Both the position numbers and the translations under genes were made by a program. The notes under the pieces were generated by a model. The model was not told the DNA's origin. It made no database searches and saw only the letters and a program-made list of their open reading frames with translations. A DNA stretch of 64,000 bases from Polydactylus sextarius. Lineage: Eukaryota > Chordata > Actinopteri > Polynemidae. Within the stretch, counting starts at the first letter, position 1; every line of letters begins with the position of its first letter. The stretch lies in contig CM028931.1 in assembly GCA_016801845.1 (NCBI GenBank), positions 16,868,805 through 16,932,804 on the forward strand. The letters run 5' to 3'. Positions 46,670 through 58,600 of this stretch are shown here, piece by piece.

Positions 46670-48140
46670 AATTAAATCAAATAAATAAATATAAACACAC
46701 AACACCACGAGGGGTTTTATATTTAAAAAAATAAAATAAATAATATGAAATAAAAATTAAAAAAAACATAAAAAGACTACTTTTATTTTTAAAGGAAAAA
46801 ATAAATAAAAATAAAAACACGAACTTTACTTTTTTTTTTAAATAAATAAAAATAAATAAATAAAATAAAAACGCGCAACACAACGAAGGTAGTATGTTTA
46901 AAAAAATTAATTAATTAATTAAAATAAAAAAACGTAAAGCGACTGCTTTTATTAAAATAATATAAAATAATAAAAACACGAACTTTACTTTTTTAACTAA
47001 AAAAAGAAAAAAAAAAAAAAACGAGCGAAATAAGAAACAATATTAAAAAAAAAAAAAAAAAAAGTTAAAAGCACGTGCCTCCTCCCCCTCCCCAACCATC
47101 TTAAAACGACACTTTTAAAAAAATAAAATAATAATAATAAAATAAAAATAAATCTTTTGTTTCCAGTTTTAACTTCGCTTTTTTTTTTTTTTTTTTTTTT
47201 TTGCAGGTACCTGTCTTTGTCTGAGGGGGCGCATCCATCTCCGTCTGCTGCTTCCAAAACAAACAAACAAACAAATAAATAAATAAATAGAATTATATAA
47301 AGTAACAAAGAGATGCGCGCGCTCCGAAGCCCTCGATCCGCGCTCGTGCTCCAACTTTTAAATAAGTGAAGAAGAAAAGAAAAGACACGAGCTTCACGTC
47401 CTCCCCCCTCTTCCTCCTCCTCCTCAGACCACATGGTTGGACACGGGAATGAGGTCTTGACTCAGTCCTGATCCCGCTCCTGATCCCGGTCCTGGTCTTC
47501 AGAGTCATGACCTGTAGGATCTGGATCCTGATCCTGATCCTCCAGAGCAGCAAAACCCTGAAGTCTGATGTGTTAATATATTAAATATATATGTTAAATA
47601 TATTAAAATATATTAATATGTTAAAATAGAAATAAAATAAATATAAAAAACCACAAGAGTCAGACCTTCAAAATAAAACATGTTAATTAAATTAAATTAA
47701 TTAAAAAATAAATTAATAATTATTTATTTTTAAAATACACTGAGTTTTATTTTGAAAGGAGCCAACGACAGAAACAAAGTTATTTAAAGTTATTTTTATT
47801 TTATATATATTTTAAGAATAATTTCTTTAATTTTATTCTGAATTTATTTTAATTTTTTAAAACGTTTTTATTTTATTTCATTAAGTTTAATATGAAACTT
47901 ACATATAATTTTATTTACTTTCACATAATTTTTTAATTTATATTTATTGGAACATAAACTTTATTAACTTAAAAAAAAAAAAACAATGTATAATATTTTA
48001 TAATTTTTTTCCCACTTTATCTTATTAACTTTTGGCATTTTAACTTATTACATTTGACTGTTATTTACCAGATTTGAAATGTTTATTTTTGTGTGTAAAC
48101 AACAACAACAACAGTAACAAATAGAAGTAAATAACCAAGC
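46670..48140. repeat. Intergenic AT-rich region between cdk2ap1 and sbno1
   Basis: AAATAAAAT-like sequence, poly-A and poly-T tracts (a T run of about 23 near 47180-47202), a GC-richer block at 47200-47560 with repeated GATCCTGATCC words, and AT-rich sequence to the sbno1 poly(A) signal. No gene recognised. Confidence 0.55.
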
Positions 48141-49652
48141 TTTATTGAGCATCGCACTCATTCATGTACAGGTCACGTTGAAGTTTGTACAACTCTTTGT
48201 CAGTAGTGCAACTCGTGCAGTGATCGAAAAGAAAACAAACAAATAAACAATAAACAACAACGACGGCGACGATGACGAGTCCTTCAAGTGTTTGGAGCTT
48301 CGGCTCCGACGGTCGAAACGTCTCAGTTTGGATCCTTTTACAAAAAAAACCTACAAACTAAATAAACAAAAACAAACACGAGCTTGTTTGTTTGTTTGTT
48401 GGTTTGAAACAAAGACTTTGTTGTTTTGTTTTGTTTCTTTTTGTGTCTAATAAAAAAAAACAAACAGGAAGTTGATCCACAGGTTGGTTTGGTTTTTTTT
48501 TTTTTATCCAGTGAAGAAGAAAAATAAAATAAAATTAAATAAAAAAGACAAAGACGTGAACGTCACATTACCCACAATCCCTCAGTTTCGTCCAGTCGAT
48601 CGATCGACGGATCAATGACGGTGATCAGATGTTTGTTAAAGACGAAAACAAAGAACTGAAACTGAACTTTAGTTTCAGTTTCACTTCAAACGTTTGACCT
48701 GAAACAAAGTTTCAATGTTTCAGTTTCAATGTTTCTATTTTTCTGTTTGAATGTTTCATTTCTTCTCGTCTGTTCTACAGATTAAAGTTTAATAAACGAT
48801 TTAATTAATAATTTCCTGTTTGTGTTTCGATCCTGGAACATGAAAAACAGAAACGATTAAAAAATAAAAATTAATAAAAAATAATTTTAAGAAAAATGTT
48901 AAAGAAAGAAAATCTGAAAAAAAAAAAATAAAATTTAAAAAATAATAAAATACCAAAAATAATTATTAAAAAAAAAAAAAAAAATCTAAATTATTCAAAA
49001 GAATAAAAATAAAAATAAAGAATCAACGAGTTGTGGTCAAAGTGACTGATTCACACGTTTTAAAACAAACAAACAAACAAACAAACAAACAGACGAATGT
49101 GATTTTGGTCTTTTTGTGTCGTGAGAAAATAAAATAAAAACAAACTAAAACTAAATAATTTTTCTCTACATCATGTCACTAGGAGCCTGTAGCTTAGCAT
49201 CGATGCTAATTATTCGTTTATTTTAATGAACTGAAGCAGAAACTTCTCAGACGTAGCAGTTGTTTGTTTGTTTGTTTGTTGACAAAAAGAAAAAGTCTTT
49301 GTTTCGAACCAGGAACGAGTCGACGACGTCGTCTGGATCAATGAACGTTTCACTCGTCATCTTTTTTTTGTTTGTTTTATTTTTTTTGTGTTTTTGTTGT
49401 CGTTTTGTTTTGTTTACGCTCTGAATGTCAGAGGACGATACATCACCGGTCAAATCTCTGGAGCTGAAAACAAAAAGTCTCTGGAGATTCAAAGAAAAAT
49501 AAAAAACTTAAACGACCCTGAAATCTTTTCTCTGTACATCCGCTGCTTCACACGGAGGAGGGGGCGGAGCCTCGCGTCATGTGACTATGTGTTGGGGGCG
49601 GAGCCTCGCGTCATGTGACTATGTGTTGGGGGCGGAGCCTCGCGTCATGTGA
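48141..49652 (-). other. sbno1: sbno1 3' UTR with poly(A) signal
   Basis: The minus strand has AATAAA at 48146-48141 in a good context (CTCAATAAAGCTTGG), about 1.5 kb after the stop codon. The stretch contains AT-rich and (GTTT)n sequence and no other gene. The end point is inferred from the signal alone. Confidence 0.5.
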
Positions 49653-49670
49653 CTATGTGTTGGGGGCGTG
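49561..49670. repeat. 34-bp minisatellite at the sbno1 stop codon
   Basis: Three copies plus a partial of a 34-bp unit containing GGGGGCGGAGCCTCGCGTC and ATGTGACTATGTGTT. The sbno1 TAG (49655-49653) is the complement of CTA in one copy; the same CTA recurs 34 and 68 bp downstream. Confidence 0.85.
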
Positions 49671-52600
49671 GCTCAGACTCTGAGGGTGAAGCTGTTGACG
49701 TTTCTGTTGCTCCTGAACGTTGAGCTGCTGCCACTGGTCCGACGTCGACAGTTTGTTGATCAACGGAGAAACACAGTTCGCCGGGATGATGAGGCCTGAA
49801 GGCAACAAACAAACAAACAAACAACGAGGTGAGAACAACAACGACAGCCAATCAGAGGGCGGACGGGAGATAAATGCTGCTGCTTCACTGACAAACGTTT
49901 AAAATCTGATGATTTAACAGCTAGCGATGCTAAATGTTAGCATTGCAAGAGTTAGCGACGTTAGGTGTTAGCGACATTAAACGTTAACAACGCTAAGCGC
50001 TAGCAATGCTACATGTTAGCAGTGCTAAGAGTTAGCTATGTTAAGTGTTACTTTTATTAAACGTGAATGATGCTATATGACAGCAATACGAAGAGATAGC
50101 AACGTTAAGCGTTTTCGCTACTGTCAACAATGTCACGTGATCAGAATGCTAAGCACTAGCGATGCTAAATGTCAGCAATGCCTTGAGTTAGCAGCTTTAA
50201 GTGTTAGCATTGCCAACATTTACCTGTTGCTAACTTGAAGCGCTAGCAATGTTAAATGTTATCAGCGCTAAGAGTTAGCAACGTTGAATATTACCAGTGT
50301 TTAACGTTGATGATGCTAAGCGCTAGCGATGCTAAATGCCAGTGACCTGAGAACTGATGTTTAAACAGTTTTTGTTTCAGTTTCTACAAACTCCCCGCGT
50401 CTGATCCAGACGTTACCCGGTACCGGGGAGGTCTGCCGCTGATTTCAGCTCCACCATGAAAACCAGCGTGTTGCCATGGTGATGTTTACACGCCGGTTTA
50501 GCGGTTTAGTCTGTGAGATAAAAACTCACCGACGATCCTCTGTCCGTCCTCCGTCCTCAGGCGGACGATCTGGACCTTGACGTTGGTTCCACTGACCGGC
50601 ATCAGAACTTCCTCCAGTTCGTTCCAGACGCTGAGAACCGACCCACAGAGAACGTAGTAGGTTCTGCAGCGGAGACCGACTTCACACTGGAGACCAACTG
50701 ACGCCTTTTTACAGTTTCCTCTCCTGAAACATCGACAGTCAGTTTAGACACGAGTTGTTACTGTAACTTGAAACAGTGAAGATCTGACGTTTAGCGCCGC
50801 TAACGTGTAGAGACGCTAACGCTTAAGACTGCTAACGTTAACAGCTGCTAAAACTTAGCATGACTAATGTTTTGAGTTACTAACATTAAACATCGCTAAC
50901 ACATTTAGACGCTAAGACTGAGCATCGCTAACACTTAGCATCTCTAACGTTTAGCATCGCTAACACTTAGCATCTCTAACACTTAGCATATCTAATGTTT
51001 AGTATCGCTAACACTTAGCATCTCTAACTCTTAGCATCTATAACACTTAGCATCTCTAACTCTTAGTATCGCTAACACTTAGCGTCTCTAACACTTAGCG
51101 TCTCTGACACTTAGCGTCTTTAACTCTTAGCGTCGCTAACACTTAGCATCTCTAACTCTTAGCGTCTCTAACTCTTAGTATCGCTAACTCTTAGCGTCTC
51201 TAACTCTTAGCGTCTCTAACTCTTAGCGTCTCTAACTCTTAGCGTCTCTAACTCTTAGCGTCTCTAACTCTTAGCATCGCTAACACTTAGCGTCTCTAAC
51301 TCTTAGCGTCTCTAACTCTTAGTATCGCTAACACTTAGCATCTCTAACTCTTAGCGTCTCTAACTCTTAGCGTCTCTAACTCTTAGCGTCTCTAACTCTT
51401 AGCGTCTCTAACTCTTAGCGTCGCTAACACTTAGCGTCTCTAACTCTTAGTATCGCTAACACTTAGCGTCTCTAACACTTAGCGTCTCTAACTCTTAGCG
51501 TCTCTAACTCTTAGCGTCTCTAACTCTTAGCGTCTCTAACTCTTAGCGTCTCTAACTCTTAGCGTCTCTAACACTTAGCGTCGCTAACACTTAGCGTCGC
51601 TAACTCTTAGCATCTCTAACTCTTAGCGTCGCTAACGTTTAGCATCAGTGTCGTCCAGTTTGAACTAAACCGTCTCGACATTAACGTGGCGGTAACAGGT
51701 GATCGTACCAGTACGCGTGAGAACAGATCTTAGCCGACGACTTGTACTGATCGGTCCAGTGTTGTTTGGCGTCTTCAGACAAAACCTGACGGAACAAAAG
51801 AAACAATAACTTAGAAACGTTTCATCGTTGTTGTTGTTGTCGATGTAAATAAAAGCAGAGGCGGCGTCACCTTCTTGAACTTCTTCTTGATGTCGACGTA
51901 CGTCTCCAGCTTCAGTTGTCGTCCCGTGTTGGGTCGATAAACCAGGAACAGTCTCTTCTTGTTGTTCACCTCTTTGACCAAGATGGCCGTCTTCTTGTTG
52001 TTTCTCATCTGAAACCAAACAAACAAACAAACATGTTTAGAAGGATCAGTTTACTGGTCTTAGAGAAAAAAAGTCGCAGGCTGTAAATCTAAAAAGTCAC
52101 AAATGCAAAATAAATTTGTGCAGTTAGGATTTTAAAAAGTCGCAATTATGGTAAAAAAAAAAAAAAAAAAAAAAGTTGCAAGTTTTAAATCGAAAAAGTC
52201 ACAAATGAAATAAGTCACAATTATGATCTAAAAAGCTGCAATGAGATAAAAAGTTGCAATCACGATTTTAAAGTCACAATTATGACAAAAAGTTATAAGA
52301 TAAAAAAGTCTCAAATTACGATAAAAAGCTGCAGTTACAATATAAAAAGTCAAATTACGATAAAAAAAGTTGCAGACAGTAAAAAAGTTGCAAAGACAGT
52401 TATGAGAAAAAAAAGTTGCGATTACGATATTAAAGTTGCAGTTACAAGATAAAAAGTCACAATCACAATAAAAAGTTGCATTTACGATAAATAAAAACAC
52501 ATTTACGAGACAAAAAGTCGCAATGAGATAAAAAGTCGGAATCACATTTTAAAAAGTCGCAGTTACGAGATAAAACGCTGCACTTACCAAAACAATAAAA

Positions 52601-55600
52601 AGTCGTAGTTATGAGCTACAGTTTATTCGCTGGATGTTTCCAGCTTCTCTGTTTTTTTTGTAACGGTCATTTTTTGGATCGGAATCGCAGCGTTTTCGTA
52701 CCTGGACGTAGAAACCGTCGTCGGCTCCGTTCTGGTCGGCCCAGGCCTGAGTCGCCTCTTCCCACGACATCCCTCTCTCCACGCTGACCTGAGACCAGAG
52801 GAAACACGTTAAAACCTCGTCAACCTGACGTCTCCGCAGCTTTTTAACGTTCGAGTAAGAACTGACGGTGAACAGCTCCACGTGTCCCGACGTGGTGTAG
52901 CCCGGCGTCAGGAACTTCCTGCAGTCCACCTTCTTCACCTTCTCGTCTCCGGAGCCCAGATCTGATCCCAGACCAGACACATTCAGAGTTAAAACCAGAA
53001 TCTTGTTAGTTAATAAAACCGGGGGCTGAGACGGGACCGTACCCAGGATTCCCATGTCGTATCTCCCGTTCTTCTTGGCCTCCTGGATGACGGCGCCCAG
53101 CGTGTCCGAGAAATACTGGAACAAGGCGTTTTGTTGCTGAACCTCCATCCCCAGGATCCGGTTCAGGAACTTCCCGATGTTGTTGTAATCTGTCGCCGGG
53201 TAAAAACAACAGACGGCACGTTTATTTAAAACAAAACAAACTTCAACCGATGGTTTTATTTAATAAATAATCACCTTTGTCCAGCGACAACGTTCCCGAC
53301 CGATCCTCCACGTTGATGAGGCCGACGCCGATTAATCCACCTTGAATCTCTGAAGAAGAAGAAAACGCAAAGTTGAAAGCAAAAACAAAGACTCGTAGTC
53401 GTCGATCGACTGAACAGATGCGACGTCGCTGAGACTCGAACCTTTGAAGAAGTCGCCTTTAAAGTCCGTGGGCGGAGTCACCAGAGGAGAGTCCAGCTTG
53501 ACGATCGACCTCATCACGATCTCCAGAGCGTTTCTACCGTACTGACGACGACAACAACAACAACAACAACAACAATAACAACCAGCTGACATGAGACTGA
53601 CGATTACACGAGGTTGATTATGACGAACAGCTTTCAGCAATTTTACTAGATAACACCTGAGAGAAAAGAGCTAACTATCTTAGCTAACCTAGCCAAGCTA
53701 ACTGTGTAAACCTAGCTAAGCTACCTATCCACCTAAAATTGACAGCATCAGTAAAAAAAACTCTCGGTAGATGTTGGTCAATATATATATAAAATACATC
53801 CTGATCATTTTATTTAGTTCGTCAGACAAACGCTGCCGACGTCGACTCACTTTGTTGTCGAAGTTGAACCTGCTCAGATCTCTGGTCTCCGTCGCTCGGC
53901 GGTCTCCTTGAGTCAGAGCGCCCTGTCAGAAAGACGAGACAAAACGTTGGACAAACGAGGTGGAGACGCTGCGGCGCCAGAGTTAGAACGTCAGAGGAGT
54001 CGTTACCAGGCTCTCTAGTCTTTTAGCCACGATGGAGGCGAACCTCTGCTCTCCTGCCAGCTCCGATATGAGGAAGACGTATTCAGGAGCCGTGACCTGG
54101 TTCGACCGGTGAGTTCGTCCTGAAACAAACAAACAGTCAGTTTCAACCAACATCGTCTCTGTTGTTTTAGTTTTTATTTTTCAGTTAAGACGTCGACGGA
54201 CCGAACTGCTGGATGGCTCGGTCGGCGCTCCACGGCAGCTCCAGAGTCATGTGAACTCGCCGCCGCTGGTTCTTGACGCGGCGATCGGCCTGAAGGGAAA
54301 TACCTGAGCTGGCGGCTTCAGAGATGATGGCGATGCTCTGTTGGGAAACCACGACGACTGAGGTTAGTTCTCAGCTCTCTAGCTTAGCGCTAACAGAGAA
54401 AAGACGTGAGCCAAGGGGCTAAAAGACTGGGAGGCAAGTTAGCTAAGGTGAGAAAGTTAGCATATGTAGCCAAGTTAGCTAGTTAGGATAATGTTGTAGC
54501 AGAGGAGGCTAACATTAGCATAGTGCTACTAAATCCTGATACTAAATTAGTTTTGGTTCTTTTGAAGGTTGAGACATTGACGTTTTCACGCGCCGGTTGT
54601 TTGAGACGACTCGTTCACCTTCTCTCCGTCCATGAACCTCTGTTTCTCCGTCAGGTTGAGGATTTCCACCGGGACGTCGAGTTCGGATCGAGACTCGTAG
54701 CTGATGCTGCCGTCGTCGTTGCTGACCACGCGGCCTTTCCGACCCGTCATCTGTTTGTCACAACGGTTCGTTGATTCGTTAATGCGTCTTTATTAAGTGA
54801 TAAGTGGAGGATCAGTGGGAGCGTCCGTACCTCGGCCACGTTGTCGGGTCCTCCCAGCTCGTCGATGAGCTCGTCCAGCGTGTTCGGAGGCAGATCCTCC
54901 GCCAGCTGCTCCAGTTTCTCCAACAAGTCTCTCTTCATCTTCTGAGCGAGCTCCACCGCGTCCTGACTCGTCAGGCAGGAATCCTGACTCTCCGTTTTCA
55001 CTGTTTCACAACAAGACGCTCGTTAGCGATTCGTCACTTTGTGCTGTGATAATGATGTAGTGTTGTGTTGTGTTCACCTGGAGCGGCGGCGGCCGGCGCG
55101 CTAGGAGGGTTGACGGGGGCGGTGAACGCCGGTCTGGTGGATCCGAGTCCCGACGCTAACAAGGCACTTTGAATCGAGTCTGGGTCGATGCTCTTCCTTC
55201 GCTTCTTCTTCTTCTTTTCTTTGCCTTTCTTCGGTTCCTTTCTGATGAGCCACGGATCTGAAACAAACAAACAAACAAACAAATAAACAAACACATGTTT
55301 ATGTTTCAGGAAAACTACAGGTCAGTGACGGAAACGAGGACAAGAATAAAGAAACAAAACAAAACTGTTTACGGTATTCTGCCATTACCCATTAGCAATG
55401 TTGAGTGTTAGCAATGCTAAACATTAGCAATGTCAATCGTTAGCTATGATAATTGTGAGAGATGCTAAACGTTAGCAATGCTACACAGCAAAGCTAAGTG
55501 CTAGAATTGCTAAATGGTCGCAATATAAGGTATTAGCGGCCAAACATCAGCAATGTTGAGTGTTACAGACACTAAATGTTAGTGACGCTAAGCGCTAGCC

Positions 55601-58600
55601 GTGCTAAATGTTAGCAAGTGCTAACAATGCTGAACATCAGCAACGGTAAGTGTTAGCGATGCTAAGTGTTAGCGATGCCTAGACTTAGAAATGTAAAGTG
55701 TTACCAACATTAAGCGCTAGCCATGCTAAGCGCTAGCCCTGCTAAGCGTTAGCGACATCTCCGTGGACTCACCGTCCTCGTCGTCGTCGTCCGACTCGTC
55801 TCTGAACGGGTTGAAGTCGTCGTCCTCGTCGTTGGAACTGGCCGACTTGAAGCTGTCGTCGCTGTCTCCGTCTTTGGCCGAGTCGCGGTCCGAGTCGTCG
55901 GACTGACTCTCGTCGGAGCTGGTCCCAGACAGACCGCCGTGTTTACGCTTCTTCTTCTTCTGCTGCTGCTGCTTCTTCAGGTCCGAACCTGGACAGTTTA
56001 CCATCCGTTTAGTCGACCGATGAGGTTAAATCTAAACGAGCTGCAGCGGTTTTGTTTTCTCACCTTTCCGTTTCTTCCCCTTCTGTTCGGGTTCTTTGGC
56101 GTCGCCGGGAGACGGCGTCTTCTTGGCCGAGAGGTCGATGCCCAACAGGCTGTAGAGCTTCTGTCGGTCTGGAGCTGGGAAGTGTTTCTCAATCAGCGAC
56201 TGGAGGACTCCTCTGTAACAGAAACATGTCGACCACAGTTACAGTCTTTCTTTCTGCTGCTACTGGTGATTCCTGCGTCTTCAGAAAGACACAAGGACGT
56301 GACAACGTTTACCTGGAAACACAAGAAATATGAGGAAATTCTGGTGAACGTTGAAGTGATTAGTCGGAAGTTACCGGGGAAGTTGCGATAGCTGGTCAAA
56401 AACATTGCTGGCAAAAGTTTCAATGATTAGTTACAGAAGATGCAATGATTGGCCGAAAGTTGAGGGGAGTTGCAACGATTAGTCAGAAGTTGCGAGAGAA
56501 AAAAGTTGCAATGATTGGTTAGAAGTTACAGGTGACGTCACGATGATTAGTCATAAGTGGTTGGAAGTTGTAGGAAAATCTGTGGTTGTTGGACAGAAGT
56601 TGCGGGGAAAGTTGCTTTGATTGGCCGAAAGTTGAGGGGAGTTGTGATGAGTAGTCGGAAGTTGCGGTAAATAAAAAACTGCTGGCAAAAGTTGCAATGA
56701 TTAGTTACGTAAGTTACGGGGGAAGTTGCGATGAGTTGTCGGAATTTGGGGTTAAGTTGTGATAAGTAGTGGGAAGTTGCGGTGATTCGTTAAAATTACA
56801 AATCGTGTAAAAATCGTAGGGATGTGTTGAATTTGCGTTAATATCTGCGATGACGTCGTCCTGGAGGATGTGAACATGTTGAAGAAACAAACTTTCGTCC
56901 GTGACTCAGACTTAGCGGCGACGCTACGCGTGTTCGTACTTGGCCGTGGACACGAAGTCGTTGAGTTCTCCTCCTCCTTCCTCCAGCGCCTCCAACGTCC
57001 GGGCTTCGCCGGTCGACTGGAGTCCGATCACCACGCACTGAAACGACGAGGACACGTCAGGTCAGAGTCACGGTTAGCGCTCGGCGTTAGCGCCGGAGCG
57101 GCGGCGGGTCCTCACCTTCCCGTTCTGGACCTCCTCCCTGGCGAGCTGCACCACCCGGCGGACTTTGGAGGCGATGCACAGATACTTGAAGAACCTCTGG
57201 TGAGCCGACCAGAACTGACCCCACATCGACTTCTTCATCCGCTGCTCGGCGTCCATCAGGTTCGCCGCCTGCTGGAACTTCTCACGGGCGGCGACCCACT
57301 GGACCGGACAGGAAACAGGAAGCAGGTTAACAAAATAAAACACTAACGTCTGGATATTATATTATTTAATAAGTAATAATCAGGATATAAATATAGAAAA
57401 TTAAATATTAAGGAGGAAGATAATTATAAACATTATTTAAATTGAATTTAAATAATTTACTTAATTATCATCATTATTCCTGGAAAAAAGCAATTATTTT
57501 AGTTGAATAAATTTAATAAATCTTATTTATTCAAATATAGAAAATCAAATACAATAAAACTAATTTTAAATGTGAAATTTAATTTAAATATTTTAATTAT
57601 TTATTCAATTAAACATTAAAATTACCATTTTTTATTTTAAATCAAATCTAAAATATCTTCATTGTTATTTTTTATTTAAAATATAATTAATAGTATTTAA
57701 TTTATGTAAATTATTTCTTTATCTTTAAATAAATATAGAAAACAAAATTACTTATATTTAAATTTAAATTATTTCCTTATTTATCTACATAAATACAGAC
57801 ACTGAATGTTAAAATTATGATTAAACACTAACTACTTTAATTAATGAACAAACAAATTAGATCGTCTGATTATTAAAAGTAGTAATTAATCAGTTTTATG
57901 TGTTGGATAAAAGTGAATTAAAGCAGCTACTTCTCGTCCTCACCAGCCTGACAGACTTGTTGTACATGTTGATGTACTGCTGCGTCAGAGGAACCTCCTC
58001 GATCCTGAACGTCACCCCGGTGAAGCTGAGCTGCCGAGCGATGTACATCCCCCTCAGCTTCATGTCCATGGCGACGATCTCCATGGCGCCGACGCCCCTG
58101 GAGGCGGCGAACAGGAAACGGGAAACACGGACGCGTTAAACCGGACGAGGACGACGACGTTAAACATCAAACACACAGAGAAACCGACCTGCGTTCGACG
58201 GCTTGGATGAAGTTACCGAACTCTCTGAACGGCGTCTTGTGGCCCCAGATGCCGAGTCGGTTCATGTACGCCATGTTCCGAGGTTCAGAGGCGCCTGATC
58301 GCCGCCAGATACATAAACATCAATGTTATCAATCTCAGCGTTTAGATGGATGGATGGATCGGTCGGTTTACTTCCTGTGTGACTGACCGGTAGCGCTGGC
58401 GTAGACGACTCGAGCTTTGGGAAGTTTGTTCTGCAGCTCCAACACGGCGAGGCCCGTCTTCGTAGGTTTGGACGACCCGATCGGACAAACGTTCTTGGCT
58501 TTGTGACACTCGTCGTAAACGATCTGAGGACGCTCGGTTAAAGAACGACGACGTCTCTGGAGTCGTCTTCACCAGAAAGACTCAAAACCTGATTTAAATG

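Larger units (their letters stand above)
49653..56212 (-). other. sbno1: sbno1 exons 16-32: linker and C-terminal helicase domain
   Basis: Exons 56064-56212, 55773-55988, 55078-55257, 54831-55000, 54619-54750, 54202-54337, 54007-54119, 53851-53922, 53442-53541, 53275-53349, 53043-53189, 52867-52961, 52702-52788, 51871-52008, 51709-51785, 50530-50723, 49653-49795. The last exons encode RTYYVLCGSVLSVW, LRTEDGQRIV and GLIIPANCVSP. The protein ends with QSLSHAPNT; its TAG (49655-49653) lies in a 34-bp tandem repeat. Confidence 0.95.

Noticed and set aside
47293..47553. Minus-strand frame upstream of cdk2ap1
   Set aside because: Built on repeated GGATCAGGATC words; no family resemblance.
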